A DNA stretch of 64,000 bases from assembly GCA_029817715.1 (NCBI GenBank), contig JARUPY010000271.1, forward strand, positions 744,001 through 808,000, written 5' to 3'. Shown here one piece after another: positions 10,855 through 23,659 of the stretch; the first letter of the stretch is position 1, and each line of letters starts with the position of its first letter. The stretch is from Melastoma dodecandrum. Its lineage: Eukaryota; Streptophyta; Magnoliopsida; Myrtales; Melastomataceae. A program made the position numbers and the translations under genes. The notes beneath the pieces are model-generated. The model was given only the letters and a program-made list of their open reading frames with translations. It was not told where the DNA came from and ran no database searches.

Positions 10855-11646
10855 CTATTGGGAGGGACCTTGGACATGTCCTTCGATGTTGTAATAATTC
10901 TGCATGTTCGAATGTAGACTGAACGGCACGGGCGAGAACACGAGCTGACCCCCGCTGCCTCTCTCCGTCCTATCGATGCCCCCGTCCTCCAGTGCCTTAA
11001 CCTGCGCCTTCAGGAACTTGAGGTAATTCGCGGCCTCGTCCAGCATAGATGCGGTGTCCATGTTAGTCCCCCCCGGGACCAGCTTCTGCAACGCCCTTAT
11101 CCTCTCGCTCACCCTTTCCCTACGTTTCCTGGCGGCTGCGGTCTGCGGGTCGCTCGATATCCTCACGTTCTTCCTCGTAGGCCTGTCCATGGGGTCCTCC
11201 GGCATGAAGCTCACGGGGCGGAACGCTGCTGAGCGATATATCATCTCCTTCATCTGGGCCATTATCTCGGGGTCAGGCTCGGAATCTGCAGCCGAGGTGG
11301 AGGAGGACGACCCAGAGGAGTGAGCTGGCCGCTGGAAGCTTATGTTGGACGATCTGGGCCTCTTGAAGGACGGCGCTTCGGCCACCTCTGTGACGAACCG
11401 GGGCCTTTTCTTGTCGCTTTGTTGCCGCGCCGTGGAACCTCCGTCGTTCGACAGGCTTCTGCAGTCGGAAAAAATAGCGGATAGTCCATCCGCCGCCGAC
11501 GATGCGTTGGTAATGACATCGGTGGCGGCGGCAGCAGTCGTTGCCATGGCAGGAAGCTGGAAGCAGTCGTCGGAGGGGTCAATGATCTCTGTGGTCCAAT
11601 CCGTCCAGCCAAAGTTCATGTAAGTTAACGGATTCGAATCATCCAT
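10855..11646 (-). CDS. bHLH transcription factor, HEC/bHLH87-like
   Basis: Nuclear DNA-binding regulator of the HECATE/INDEHISCENT/bHLH87 branch. It is a single coding exon of 263 aa starting at ATG 11646. Upstream codons in frame lack an ATG. The basic helix-loop-helix lies at about residues 160-215: [19 protein letters not shown] is the basic region and helix 1 start, then [17 protein letters not shown] and helix 2 [14 protein letters not shown]. The preceding motif [13 protein letters not shown] is typical of bHLH87-type proteins rather than HEC1/2. The basic region carries Ala where many bHLHs have the E-box glutamate, as in this subfamily, so partner choice matters. A TATA box lies at 11825-11832, and a CAG directly before the ATG suggests a possible 5' UTR intron. 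The N-terminal half is low complexity (serine and alanine runs). Confidence 0.85.
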   Translation of the reverse strand: MDDSNPLTYMNFGWTDWTTEIIDPSDDCFQLPAMATTAAAATDVITNASSAADGLSAIFSDCRSLSNDGGSTARQQSDKKRPRFVTEVAEAPSFKRPRSSNISFQRPAHSSGSSSSTSAADSEPDPEIMAQMKEMIYRSAAFRPVSFMPEDPMDRPTRKNVRISSDPQTAAARKRRERVSERIRALQKLVPGGTNMDTASMLDEAANYLKFLKAQVKALEDGGIDRTERGSGGQLVFSPVPFSLHSNMQNYYNIEGHVQGPSQ

Positions 11647-11824
11647 CTGAACGAATGCTATCCGCGCGAATCTGAACAACGAAGTCCCGCAATTCAGAGA
11701 CAATTATGAGATTCAACCATAGCAGCGAGTAAGAGAAATGAAGACAATTTTTTTACCTTCGAGGGAGGGAAGATGGTGCGATCGATGGATGTGGAAGAAG
11801 TGAAGTCGTAGGGAGGAAGGGATG

Positions 11825-11832
11825 TATTTATA
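11825..11832 (-). promoter_or_regulatory. TATA box of the bHLH gene
   Basis: The minus strand reads TATAAATA inside GTGTATAAATACATCC, about 180 nt upstream of the coding start. This leaves room for a leader that may include an intron (GTAAAAAA near 11755 to the CAG before the ATG). Confidence 0.6.
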
Positions 11833-14800
11833 CACGCCAAAATCTTGGCATTTTCCCAATTAGTCTTACAGGGTCTCCATCGTAATTTAACATTGATTAT
11901 TATCCTGATTCTAAGTAGATTCATTTTATGGAAACTTAGATAAAATATTTTGTTACATCAGTGATTAATACAGACAATGGAGAGTTTTTTTTTTGTGTTT
12001 GTGAGTTTTAATAATTTAATATTGACAAATGTGAAAGATAATATAAAAAGGGGGAGAAGGGAAGGTAATGGCTTTGGAAAATGAAAAAGGGTTATTTTTG
12101 GGGGGTCAGTTTTGGTTGGCGTATTTCTGCAGAGATGGATGATATGATATGATGTTTTTATATACTATATCAATTACTTCTCCTCCATCTCTAATATTTT
12201 ATTTATACCAATTGTCGACACAATGAGCAAGCAGATGAGGTTTCAATATATATATATATATATATATACAGATAGTGGGAGAAAGATCTGACACCCTTTC
12301 TTGGTTTTTCTATTTTTTTTTTTGGGTCATATACTATTATTACTCATGCGTTCATCTGTAAAGTTATCGAATTTCCCATTCTTTTATGATGACCCAGCAA
12401 GCATCTCTGAACCCTCCTCCATGGAATTTATGTGTATATAATATAAAGACTTTAATTGGGTTTTGATGATCATATAATCATGGACTCATCATGTAACTTT
12501 TGGACCAACTTTCTGCTGCTGCCATAGATGGATGGGGGAGAGCCCTTTTAGGGTGAAGCGAAAGATGATATGTATATTTTGTGGGTGTGTGTAAAGTTTT
12601 TGTACAACTTCAAAAAGCTATGACAGATTAACTTAATGATAATTGAGTAATGATAACAGTGCATTGATTGTTTCTTTTTCCTCCTCTCGAAGCCATCGTA
12701 AAGTACAATATTTATTTTAACTGTACACATTAAGTCACTTTACATGAAGTAGAGAGATGAGATCGACCCAAAAATATTTGAACAGCCTTTAAAGGTCCCC
12801 TCCATCTCACGTTTGGACCACCGAACCACTCGGTCATAATGACTACATTTATTTAACATAACATGTATTTTTTTTAGAAAATTCGAGCCGGTCGAATTGG
12901 GTTCTCATGGACACAGCAAATTTGAGGTTCCTAACAAACATTGTTGTCTTTTCGAGACAACGAATATGCTTTGTTCTTCCTCGTAGGACAAGGTGGATTA
13001 TTTCAAAATAATATTAGACGGAAAATATTCAAAATTCATTAAATAATTCTCCTAATTCAGTTAAACATTAGATTGGGAAACTGTAAATCAAGTTCTTCAA
13101 TTTTTTTTAAACAAATTCGGTACTAGAAATATTGAATTTGATTTATTTGAAGAATTTAAAAAATATATATATATTAAAAGAATTTCAAAAATTATCGTCT
13201 TACTTCACGTATCTACTAGTTTTGTCAACTCTCTCTATGTCGGCCATGGTTTTCTTGGCCCCCGATTAAAGTTTTTAGTTTATCGCGTACACGCTCAAAC
13301 CATGGCGTACAGTCAAATGATTGACGATACAATCTTGGGAATGTAATAAGTCCAGCAACCACAAAAACTATACAAATTTTAAAAGGGAAGAAAGAAACAA
13401 CATGGTCTGATTGATTGGATTTTTTTCCCATCAAATTTTGGGTGGACTTACAAGATTGATTGTCTTTTTTTTAAAAAAATGCATCCCTTCACGAAGTGAA
13501 ACGAACCGACCAAACCCTAAAGTCAAACCGCACGTATAATTTTTGAAGGAAAACAATAAAACGTAGACGGTTTGTATAAACTCTCGTAAGAGTTTGGTTG
13601 GGGGGGGGGAGGGGAGATTTATATTTGGAAGGGGGAGTGGAACAAGAACAACCCCGAAACGTGGTCCCCTGACCCGAAAGACAATCAATTAGGGAGGGGA
13701 GGGGGGGGACTGGAACTGGTGTCCAAATTGATGGACGATAAACCAAAATCCCCCACTACGATTACACGTGAACGCAAGTGTTTCATCCTTACGTGGCGTC
13801 GTCTCATTCGTCGAGTCGGCCGATATAGGGCATTTCCCATGTGGGAAAATCTAGGAGGGATGTAATATGTAAGAACAAATCGGGTGAGGAATTACCCTTC
13901 CTCCTCCTCCTCCTACTCTTTGTTTTTGTTATTCTTTAGCATTATCATTTGGGGGAGCATAGCAGATCAGAGCAGAAGGATTGATTGATATGTCCTCCTT
14001 TCCTAACATATGCACTTCTGATATGTCGATGCCCGAAAAGTCATCTCGTTTCTAAAAACCACGTTTGTGTTTCCTTGAGTCAGTTTGCGCGGGTCGGGAT
14101 ACGAATTCGGCATCCTAAAGGGGTTCGAAAGCGATGTTCTGTGTCCGACGGAGCAGCAATTACTCGCAGCCAATATCTATCAACTCCTTCTCAAGTTGGA
14201 GAATTTGACATGGACGGTCCTCGGGGGGGGGGGGGGGTGGGGGAGTTGAGGTTTCGTTTTCCAAGCATACGTGAACATGTGCCGACGAGGTTGTCCCTGT
14301 CGAACCAATCCGATTGTCGAGGAGAATTCGGTGAACCGGTCGCTTTCCTTCCTTTGCATTATTCGTATGCGAGAATTTTGGAGAGAACTAGCGGTTTTCG
14401 TCTTCGCGCGGTCCTCCTCCGTGTGAACTCGGTTTTACGGAATGAAATGCCCGAGGGTCGAGTCGAGCAAAGGAAGGAAGCTAAAGCTTGACTTGGGCTT
14501 CCCCTAGGGAAGAAGGTAATCAAGTTGACCATTCATTAAATTCGCTTCCACCATCCGCCGCCACATCTCTCCCTTGTCTCCACGACGTTTTCTCAATCGT
14601 ACAACATCGTGCGCACCTACATGGACCCGTGATTTCAACTGGACATTAGTCGAGTCGATAATAAGTGCCGTTGCAGGGAAACAGAACGGGGAAGACATAA
14701 TGATCTCAAAGCCTTAAAGAAGAAAACAAAACAAAAGAGACACATGAAGAACACTCGCGACCAAGTGACAAGCCACAGAACCATGAAAGCCCCGGTCGAC

Positions 14801-16257
14801 CTGCGTACGAGGCGCGGGTCGAGACGATCTGGTGGTCGGTTCCTAGTCCCAACAAAAGGCTTGGGCATTTTGGGCTTTTTAAATAGGCCCATGGTGCGAG
14901 ACGAATGGGGTACTGTCGTACTGAATGGACCTCTCATATGGGCCGACGACGCTCGGCCCATTAGATTATGGACCTAAGCTGGGCCGGATGAAGATCGGCC
15001 CATTGTACTGTCGTACAAACATTACATCAAAAGAATTTTCCCAATAAATTCGTTCCCATATCTCAATTTGTTGAAATTAATAAGGTCAGCTGGATTGGAT
15101 CGGAAAGAGAGGGAGACCAAACCAAAGCCGTCTGTTCCGGTCCACGTGTCGCCTTCACTTGTCGCTTTCCAACTTTTGAACCCACGTGGAGACATAACTT
15201 TTTTTGATACATGGCTCTCTCTAGAATCACATTCTTACCACTTTGTCATTTTCTAACCACCTGGTATGAACAAGAGAATCCAACCCCCTCCCTCACCAAG
15301 AGGAAAATATAACCAAAAAAGAAAAATAAAAAAGAAAGAAATTTACAAGAACTCGAAAGAAGCAGGAGATTCGGTAAAGACCAAAAACTGACCCCAGAAA
15401 AAATTGCCTCCCCGAGTTCCTCTCACGAGGACAAAAAAGATCGGCCTTACAGTCAAAAACAAAGATCAGGAGGAGGAACTTCCTAGGAAACGGTAAAAAA
15501 AAAACCACCTCCTCCTCCGCCCAGGGAATACAAAAAACATGCGGTCTGAAAGGTTCCACCGATTCCCTCCTCTGTCCTTACCCGCTCAGTCACTCCCCTT
15601 TCTCACCACCCCCCCAAGTTACGACCTTTCTATTGAATTCGGCTTCCTCATCGGGAATCTCAACCCGGGTCGACTGCCACATTTGTCGTCAGAGAGGAAC
15701 TTGTGGGTCCCCGCGGGTGTGCGTTTGCAAATTTGGGTCGGGAGGACGGGCAGGATATTTTTGCCCACATTTTCTTAGATTAAGATTGGCTTTTTTCCTT
15801 CTCTCAGTTCCTTCCTATCCACGCGGGTCCCGCAGCATCTTCCTCCCACTGTAAACCGTAGGGTGGAATTCGGGGCACCCTTTGATTTTACCACTTCTGA
15901 TGTGTTGTTGTTGGCGACGGTGACGAGATCCTCTGTTGGGTAGTGGTAGTGGGATTCCCACGCAGCACCCTTCTTCCTTCCCTTTTCTCCACACCCAAAT
16001 CTATCCTTCCCCTTTCCCTTTTTATTTTTGTTTTTCTTTCACTGGTGGAGATTCGCTTCTGTCGTGTTCTTGAGCTGTTTGATGAATCGTTTGATGGTGA
16101 AGCAGGATTTTGTTCTTTCTTGGGTGACGATGATGAGTTGTGATTTTGATATCTGCTTTGTGAGGGATTGAATTGGGGTTGTGGGTTATTTTCTCTTTTC
16201 TTCTTATTCGGGATTTTGGGTAATCTTGCTGTGGATGAGATTGAGAGCGGTTGGTTC
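11833..16257. other. Long intergenic region and ELF3 leader
   Basis: About 4.4 kb between divergent genes. It contains a (TA)n run at 12247-12268, AT-rich spacer DNA to about 13900, a G15 tract at 14223-14237, and mixed sequence to 15500. From about 15540 the strand becomes pyrimidine-rich and probably includes the transcribed ELF3 leader. The frames at 13431-13746 (-) and 13985-14491 (+) have no recognisable domains. I see no transposon termini, but small degraded elements cannot be excluded by eye. Confidence 0.45.
14223..14237. repeat. G15 homopolymer
   Basis: Fifteen consecutive G, then T and a further G5. This is a mutable, error-prone site and a potential G-quadruplex former in a non-coding region. 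Confidence 0.9.
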
Positions 16258-18942
16258 ATGATGATGATGAAAGATGTGAAAGACGAGGGGAAGCAGATGA
16301 GTCCCCTGTTCCCTCGGCTGCATGTGAATGACATGGAGAAAGGCGGTCCGAGGGCTCCGCCGAGGAACAAGATGGCTCTCTACGAGCAACTCAGTATCCC
16401 TTTGCAGAAGTTCAGCTCGACGTCCGTGTCGCCGTCACCCACTGCATCGAAACACGGGGCCTCTTCAGCTTCTCCGGCACGACCGATGTCTGTAGGTGTT
16501 GTCATTATTTTTGTTGAGATCAGATAGGTTGTGATGTGTAATTCCATAATGTGTGGTTGGTATAACAGGTATTTGGTTTTCTCGCTGTTTGTCTGTTCCT
16601 GTATTTTGTTATTCCTAATTGTGGCGAACTCTTCTGATGCAGAGTGGGGCATATCAGATCAACTTGCCGACTCCAACTTCTAGCTCACCGGTGAAGTATC
16701 TTTCTGGAAAACATGATGTTACTACAGTGGGTGTTAAGTTAAGACCAACACAGGAGAAAGGAAATCCAAAGACCGCGATAACTTCACATTTTGGAGCATC
16801 AAATACGTGGCATTCGTCGAATTCCAATGCCAATCCAAATTGTCCCGAAAGAATGAAAGATGACAAATTGCTAGTTTGGGGAGAGCGGATGAGGGAAGAT
16901 GGTGCTGTGGTTCTAGAACGGGCAAAGTTGACACATAAGCAGGGTTGTGTAGATAAGAAGGCTGAACCTACGACACCTGTGAAGAACCAGTGCAGAATGA
17001 CTGCACTAGAACCAGTTTCGAATGAGCATGAAATGTGTGCAGAAAGCCTTGGCTCTAGAGAGAGACAAGATCCTGCCCTTTTAGCGAGAGTTGCATCTAA
17101 TGCATCCTTTTCATTTCCATCCCATGGTAATAGTAGATGCAAGCCACCAAAGCGGCCCTGTGAATCTGCTACTTTAGAGTGTACGGGCAATTCAACCCAT
17201 GCATCTCTTAAGTTGCCCAGAATTAAGGGTCCACTGCAAGACAGTCGAAATAATGAGACCTCAGTTAGAGGAGAGGCTACACGTGTAGCCAAATCTGAGA
17301 ATAAAGCAGACCATGACACACAAGAAGATGATGGCAAGAGTAGTGATGCCCAGCAATATGATGTGAAAGCGACCGAGAGATGTCAGTTTCCGGATATGAT
17401 CATAACAGAGTCTGCATCCGCAATAGGTATTCTGCCAGATGATGTTGTCGGAGCAATTGGTGAAAAGCTATTTTGGAAAACAAGAAGAGCCATAGTCAAG
17501 TAAGAAACTCTTGTCATTGGCTTTCTAACAAAAGTTATTATACAGCCATCGGATTATCTGCATAAATGGAGATCGCTTCCCTCAGTCACAATTTTCTGCC
17601 GCTTCTCTATGAGGGGATGCATATATTCTTATCTCGGGAATGAATTCATTTTGACGGTTGCCTATTCTTTCATATTTTGGTCATATGTACATTATGACTA
17701 TTTTTCGGCTCATCGAGGCATGTGCTGTCATGCTATGCTTGTCATCTGAGGAATGTGTTGAACTCTCAAGATTTCTCGATGCTACTACTGCCATGCCTTT
17801 GTCAGTGGAGGATATATCCGAGTTAATTTTTATTGTTAATGCGTCTAATGTTTTCTCATTGTAGGACCTTTACAGACACATGTTAGTTCTTACATTAAGC
17901 CTTTTGTTGTTATCTGCAGTCAACAAAGAGTTTTCGGAGTGCAAGTATTCGAGTTGCACAGATTGATAAAGGTAAGTTCTAGTTCTTCCTCGCTTTGAAA
18001 TCTCTTCATGAAATCGATTGGTGATTCATGTATGATGACACTGCTATCATTTTGCTCCTTTTTAAGGTACAAAAATTGCTTTCAAGATCTCCTGATCTTC
18101 TCGTTAGTTGTGGCCTTGGCACTTTAAAGCCTCCTTCTGAAGCCGACCGAACAAAAGAAGCCCCTCCTGAACCTCCTTTTGAGTCATCCCGGAAAGATCA
18201 AACAAGAGGGAATCCTCTAGGAAAACCACCTACAGCGAAAATTCCTCTTCCCCCAATAAACAGTGACATCAGAAAGGATCTATTTGCCAAGCGGCCGAAA
18301 CAAATGACTTATCCGATGTGTTACCCAGCTGCCGGAAACCACTGGTTAGTTCCAGTCATGTCGCCTTCAGAAGGGCTAGTGTACAAGCCATACACTGGTC
18401 CCCGCCCTCCGATTGGCAGTGAATTTATAGCACCCTTTTACGGAGGTTGTGGGCCAATAAGCGTCGGTCCTACTATCAGGGATCCGAACACTACCTTCGG
18501 GATTCCACCTTCTCCCCATCAGGGATTCGGCCTCGGCCATTCCTACTTTCCTCCCATCAGCTTGCCGGTGATGAATCGTCCGGACAGCCGGTTCTCAATG
18601 GGGGAAGCCAGCTTAAGCCAGTTCCATCCGTCGATCTCGCACAATGCATCGACGCAGGTAAGCAAAGTGGTCTCGGTCTCTCAACATGGGAGCAAGTCAC
18701 AGAAGTTCAGCGAGACACAGGGGAGTACAGGAAGCAGTCCCATGGACCCAACGAAGGGCGCATCCACGCTCCTCCTCTTCCCCGTGGAACAACCATCAGA
18801 TAAAGCAGCGGGCGAGACGCAGATTAGCGACCGGCCAAGAGGCAGCGTCATTAAGGTCGTCCCTCACAACCGGAGATCGGCTTCCGAGTCGGCAGCCCGT
18901 ATCTTCAGGTCGATACAGGAAGAGCGAGGCCCGCAGGACTAA
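16258..18942 (+). CDS. ELF3: EARLY FLOWERING 3, evening-complex scaffold
   Basis: Nuclear scaffold of the circadian evening complex. It bridges ELF4 and LUX, represses PIF4 and other dawn and growth genes, and tunes flowering and thermoresponse. Four coding exons (16258-16491, 16643-17499, 17920-17971, 18067-18942) give 672 aa, close to Arabidopsis ELF3, which also has four exons. Recognisable blocks are the N-terminal [20 protein letters not shown] and [10 protein letters not shown] (~residues 18-48), the central [20 protein letters not shown] running into [13 protein letters not shown] (~347-385), and the C-terminal VVPHN with [14 protein letters not shown]. The start has four consecutive ATG codons. 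The C-terminal part is proline/serine-rich, but I see no long polyglutamine tract such as the variable one in Arabidopsis. Identity is firm. Confidence 0.95.
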
Positions 18943-20076
18943 CTCCCTGTTTTTTGTATCCTCTTTAACCTGTAAAAATCCAATCTTTTTGCCGTTGTTG
19001 CATGAATTAGGCCCTTCTTGAAAGAGGGTCGCCCCCTGTTGCTCACTAAAAAGAGAAATTTTGCGTGCCTGAATCACGATGTAAGCAGTACTTCTAAGTT
19101 CTACCTACAATTTGGGAAAGGATACAAAAAAAGCAGTATCCATATTTGCAATCTGATACCTTTTAAGACACATGTAAAACCAGTAACGTTAACTGATTAA
19201 GTTAATCAAAGCGAAGACATAAGGCCTCATGATGCATTTTGTATTTTTTAGTCCCCCCCACGCAACCAATCCCTCCAACCCCAAAACATGCGACACGAGC
19301 CGCCCGGACACAACACGCGACACAAAACCGTTTTCGCTTTTGTCTGCTTCTTTCCTCTCCTTGGTCTTCCTCCCTCCTCATGCTCGGCCCAAAGACAAAC
19401 GGCATAAAGTAACGCAGATCCCTCCTTTCCTTTCCCACTTTCCCAAGTCGGGGATTTGAATTTTCAGGAGCCGCCGACGTTGTACCCCACGATTTGTAAG
19501 AAGAAGTGGAGGGGGTTCTTCCCAAATTTGACTGAATATCTGGGGAACTGCGAACTTGTTTCTTTTATTTTTGTTTTCGCTGGCAATAAGCAGGGGGGGG
19601 GGGGAATCTTTCCCCGTGATCTGGCATTCCCTTGATTAGGGGGTGCACGTCTCGTGGTGTTCTCTGGGTGTTAAGACAGACGAGATGCGACCCGAGGTGC
19701 ATCGCACATGGTAATGGCGATCTGCGATTTCCTACTGTGTTCGCGCTCGTTTTGTCCCACCTAGGGGATTCAGGACGTTGCTTCCTTGTTAGGTTAGGTA
19801 TTTTGTACTCTTGGTTGGTTGGGGAAGAGCTTGCCGGTCGTCCTCAAAGTCGCACCTTTTGAAGTGGGGGAACTGATCTTGATTGATTACTGTGAAGTGT
19901 TTCGTTAATCGTCGAATCTTTGGTACGGCCCTATTCCTGGTTTCAGGGAGGAAAGGGGAGGAATAAGTACTCCTGATAATAAATAAGGAGTTGCATTTCT
20001 CGGGTTTTAGGAGTGCCTTGGGTCACGGTGATGAGTTTAGTGTTGGGTGTTTGGATCGAGAGTTGAGGAGGTGAAG
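18943..20076. other. Intergenic: ELF3 3' UTR and GT14 promoter/leader
   Basis: The first part is probably the ELF3 3' UTR. From about 19240 the sequence becomes pyrimidine-rich and then GT-rich, with a G10 tract near 19594. It probably contains the promoter and 5' leader of the glycosyltransferase gene. No further gene is supported. Confidence 0.5.
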
Positions 20077-21628
20077 ATGACGTCAAGGGTTGCTGCGATG
20101 GAGGAGGGTAAGGAGAAGGAGGCTGGCCAGGTGAGAACGAGTAAGTCAGGTGCCTTGCCAGTGCGGTTTTTGATAGTTTCCTTAACCTTTCTGTTGGTTG
20201 GTCTTGGCCTTTGTATTGTTAGCATGTTTGCTGTAAAGTACTTTGTGGTTCAGAATCAAATTTCTGTGGCACCAATTGCGGAGTCCAATATTAGGCCTTG
20301 CTATGATGAGCCTAGCAGCGTATCGAGTTGGGTTAAGCCCTTATCAAACTTGTTGCACAATATGAACGACTCGGATCTGTTCTGGCGGGCGTCCTTTGTT
20401 CCTCGAGTTAAGGCTTACCCATTTAAGAGAGTCCGGAAGATCGCCTTCATGTTCTTGACGAAGGGACCTCTTCCGTTGGCACCAATTTGGGAGAGGTTCT
20501 TTAAGGGGCATGAGGGGATGTATTCAATTTACCTTCACGCGCATCCAGCATATGTTGCCGACTTTCCAGCATCATCTGTATTTCACCAGAGACAAATTCC
20601 AAGCCAGGTATTGCCCAATTTCAATCTGATCCGTGTAGATCATTTGGTATCTTGTTGACATTGATGAAGAAATACGCCCCTCCTGGTAACTGCTTTAAGC
20701 GTCCATTTTGATTATAAGTCTGTGTGATAATTTCATTCATTTGTGGCTTATTTCTGCGTTAGATTTTTTTTATCAGTTTGCTCATTTCATTCTTTGAGTG
20801 CTGTGAAAGCAGTTGCAACTGTAAAGAGAAAATGCTTTACCAATCTCTTGGAAATCTGTCTGACTTTTTGTCGTCATGTGCTCACGCTCAATGCTTTAGC
20901 TGGTCATGGAATTAGGGGATGCATAATTGCACCCCGAGTTGTGGATTTGCTGGATTTGGAACATTTTGATGATATGGGTAATTGCACAGGTTGCAGAGTG
21001 GGGAATGATGAGCATGTGTGATGCCGAAAGGAGACTCCTGGCTAACGCTTTGCTCGACATATCTAATGAATGGTTCATCCTGCTCTCTGAAGCATGCATC
21101 CCTCTGCAGAAATTCAGCGTCATCTATCTCTACTTATCCAGATCCAGGCACAGCTTTATGGGCTCGTTTGATGAGCCTGGACCATATGGAAGAGGCCGGT
21201 ATGACTGGAACATGGCCCCTGAGGTTAATATTACCAACTGGCGAAAGGGTCCACAGTGGTTCGAAGTAAACAGGAAACTGGCCATAGACATGGTTGCTGA
21301 CGACCTATACTACCCAAAATTCAAAGAGTTTTGCCGCCCAGCTTGTTACGTGGACGAACATTACTTCCAGACCATGTTGTCGATACAGTCACCCCACCTT
21401 TTGGCGAATAGGAGCCTTACTTACGTCGACTGGTCTAGAGGCGGCGCTCATCCAGCCACATTCGGGAGGGGAGATATCACAGAAGAATTTTTTAGGAGGA
21501 TTTCCGAAGGAAGCACTTGTGTTTACAATGACCAACCATCTTCTCTTTGTTTCCTTTTCGCAAGGAAGTTTGCTCCCAGTGCTTTGGAACCCCTTTTGAA
21601 TTTTACATCCAAAGTTTTTGGCTTCTGA
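20077..21628 (+). CDS. GT14 core-2/I-branching-type glycosyltransferase
   Basis: Type II membrane glycosyltransferase of family GT14 (plant DUF266/BC10-like), expected in the Golgi and linked to cell-wall or arabinogalactan glycan synthesis. Two exons (20077-20607, 20990-21628, phase 0) give 389 aa. A short cytosolic N-terminus is followed by one membrane segment at about residues 30-52 (FLIVSLTFLLVGLGLCIVSM). The catalytic domain shows KIAFMFLTKGPLPL, then VAEWGMMSMCDAERRLLANAL, GSFDEPGPYGRGRY, WRKGPQWFEVNR and CYVDEHYF, all GT14 hallmarks. ATG 20077 is the first in frame. The acceptor and sugar donor cannot be read from the sequence. It converges on the IAA-amino acid hydrolase gene, with 307 bp between stop codons. 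Confidence 0.9.
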
Positions 21629-21935
21629 TGTGGGGACTTAGATCATACATTAGGTTGAGATTGCGCAAAGCTTCCGGTTAGTTCACGCGGAATGCGGCTT
21701 GGAGTTTGTCATTTCATTATTATTATGAGTATTACATGGCATTTGATGTCAATAATCTGTTCAGTGCATAGTTGACTGATATTTGGTGATCTACCTGCCT
21801 GTTTGTCACCTGGCAATCTGGCTCAAGTGGAACGGTTCTCACAAGGCGTCGTGATGCGGACACTAAGTATAAACAGTCATAGAGAATGATTATCAATCTT
21901 TCCTGCTGGTTGAGAAACTGCAAAAGAGAACCTCT
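21629..21935. other. Convergent 3' ends
   Basis: About 307 bp shared by the 3' UTRs of the GT14 gene and the minus-strand amidohydrolase. It includes a short ATT run near 21715. Nothing else is seen. Confidence 0.5.
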
Positions 21936-23659
21936 TTACAACTCCTCATGTGAGGGTACCCTTCTCGTATGCCGAAGAATGTACTCAGAAGCTAGAGATG
22001 CATGGAGTGCGGCACCAGAAGGAAGAGCGTCTTCATTGATCTGGAAGTAAGGCGTGTGCGCTGTCTCAAAGTGATTGCTGTTTCCAACTCCGACAAAGTA
22101 GAATTCACCAGGTATGACCTCTTGATAAAATGCGAAATCCTCGGACCCCATCAGACGTTCCATGTCATGGACCATGTTGGTCCCGAGCAGACCTCCCGCG
22201 ACATCGACGAAGTGGTTGTGCAGGCTCTTGTCGTTAATGGTTGCCGGAAAGTATGGTATGTCCTCCGGGAAGAAGTCTACTGTTGCATTGCATCTGTGCA
22301 CTGCAGCTTGATTGATAATAACCTGGAAATCAGACAAGTTAGATGCAAAGAGTTCTTCCTAACTATTCGAACCAAGCTACAAGACTTCCACAGATAAGTC
22401 GTACTTCCTTGACGCGATGCTTCATTTTCGCAAAGCTCGCCTTCGAGAAGGTGCGGAAAGTCCCACCGATCGTTACGGATTCTGGGATCACATTCAAAGC
22501 TTCTCCTCCCTTGAATTTTGCCACAGTTACGACCTGAAATAGAAAATAAAAGAATCCGACTATCTTGCTGTTAACCGAATCAAACTGGAAAGAGAAATGT
22601 GCTAGAAACCGTACGCAACCATATAGTACCTGTGAGTCCAATGGATCGGCCTCTCGGGATGTAAGATGTTGTAGGCTGATGATGACATTAGAGGCTGCGA
22701 GAATGGGATCAATTGAATACTGCGGAAGAGCTGCATGACCACCTTTCCCGTTTATAACTGCTTCAAAGAAGCCACTCCCTGCCAGAAGTGGGCCAGGCCG
22801 CGAGGCCACTACACCAGCAGGTATGTGAGGCGTGACATGCAAGCCAAAGATGGCGTCTACGTTCTCCAAGGCTCCCTCGTCTATCATACGTTTGGCACCA
22901 CAGCCTCCTTCCTCTGCTGGCTGGAATAAAAGAACTACAGTGCCCTGTAATGATGTAAGAAACACGAGCAATAAGAAGCCGTTGCAGCAGCCAGAAGAAA
23001 AAAAAACGTTCGCGTGATTGCCTCCATCGCAGGCTCCAAATCTTGTCCTTCTCGAATCGGTCGAAAGGATTCAAGCAAAGGGAGATGAACAACCTGTATG
23101 TGCTTCTTGTGCTCCTGAAGGATTCTTGCAGCACCCAGAAGCATTGCAACGTGGGCGTCATGTCCACAGGCGTGCATCTTCCCCGGAACCTTGCTCTTGT
23201 GCTCCCACTCCACCAACTCCTGCAACAGCTCATCAGATCCATGGATGAAAGCCCCCTGAAAGCCACAGAAAAAGATACACAGGATCTTTGGGAATAGTAA
23301 TTCAATCCGACCTGCATCGGGAGAGCGTCCATGTCGGCCCTCAGGGCGACAAAAGGGGGCTCCCCGGTGCCCACGAACCCTACGACCCCGGTCACCGCTA
23401 CCGGATGCCGATACCGAACACCCATGTTGTCTAATTCCTCCCTAATCAATTCGCTGGTCTTGAATTCCTCGTAACCCAGTTCAGGGTACTCATGGATCCT
23501 CCTCCTGACGCCGACCAACCAATCGACAAAGTCCTGCCTTTTGGCGTAGCTTAAGAACTCCTTAGACAAATCCCCTACTCCAACTCCAACCCCATTCGAC
23601 CCCACAAAGGAATCCAAGCAAAGGAATACGCAGAGGACAATTAGCCGGGAATAACTCAT
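21936..23659 (-). CDS. IAA-amino acid hydrolase, ILR1-like
   Basis: M20-family metallopeptidase that releases free auxin (IAA) from amino-acid conjugates, normally in the endoplasmic reticulum. Five exons (23659-23312, 23219-23094, 22944-22630, 22533-22405, 22322-21936) keep phase 0 throughout and give 434 aa. An N-terminal signal sequence ([16 protein letters not shown]) precedes [14 protein letters not shown]. Metal-site motifs are visible: [19 protein letters not shown] (Cys and His ligands), QPAEEGG (Glu pair), and later the [13 protein letters not shown] stretch and GSEDFAFY. The protein ends in SHEEL, a variant of the H/KDEL-type ER retention signal used by several family members. The exact member (ILR1, ILL or IAR3 group) is not resolved. 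Confidence 0.92.

Noticed and set aside
13985..14491. 168-codon plus-strand frame
   Set aside because: No ATG context, no domain, crosses a G15 tract, and composition is like the surrounding spacer.
16654..17337. 227-codon minus-strand frame over ELF3 exon 2
   Set aside because: Antisense shadow of a clearly real exon; no family resemblance.
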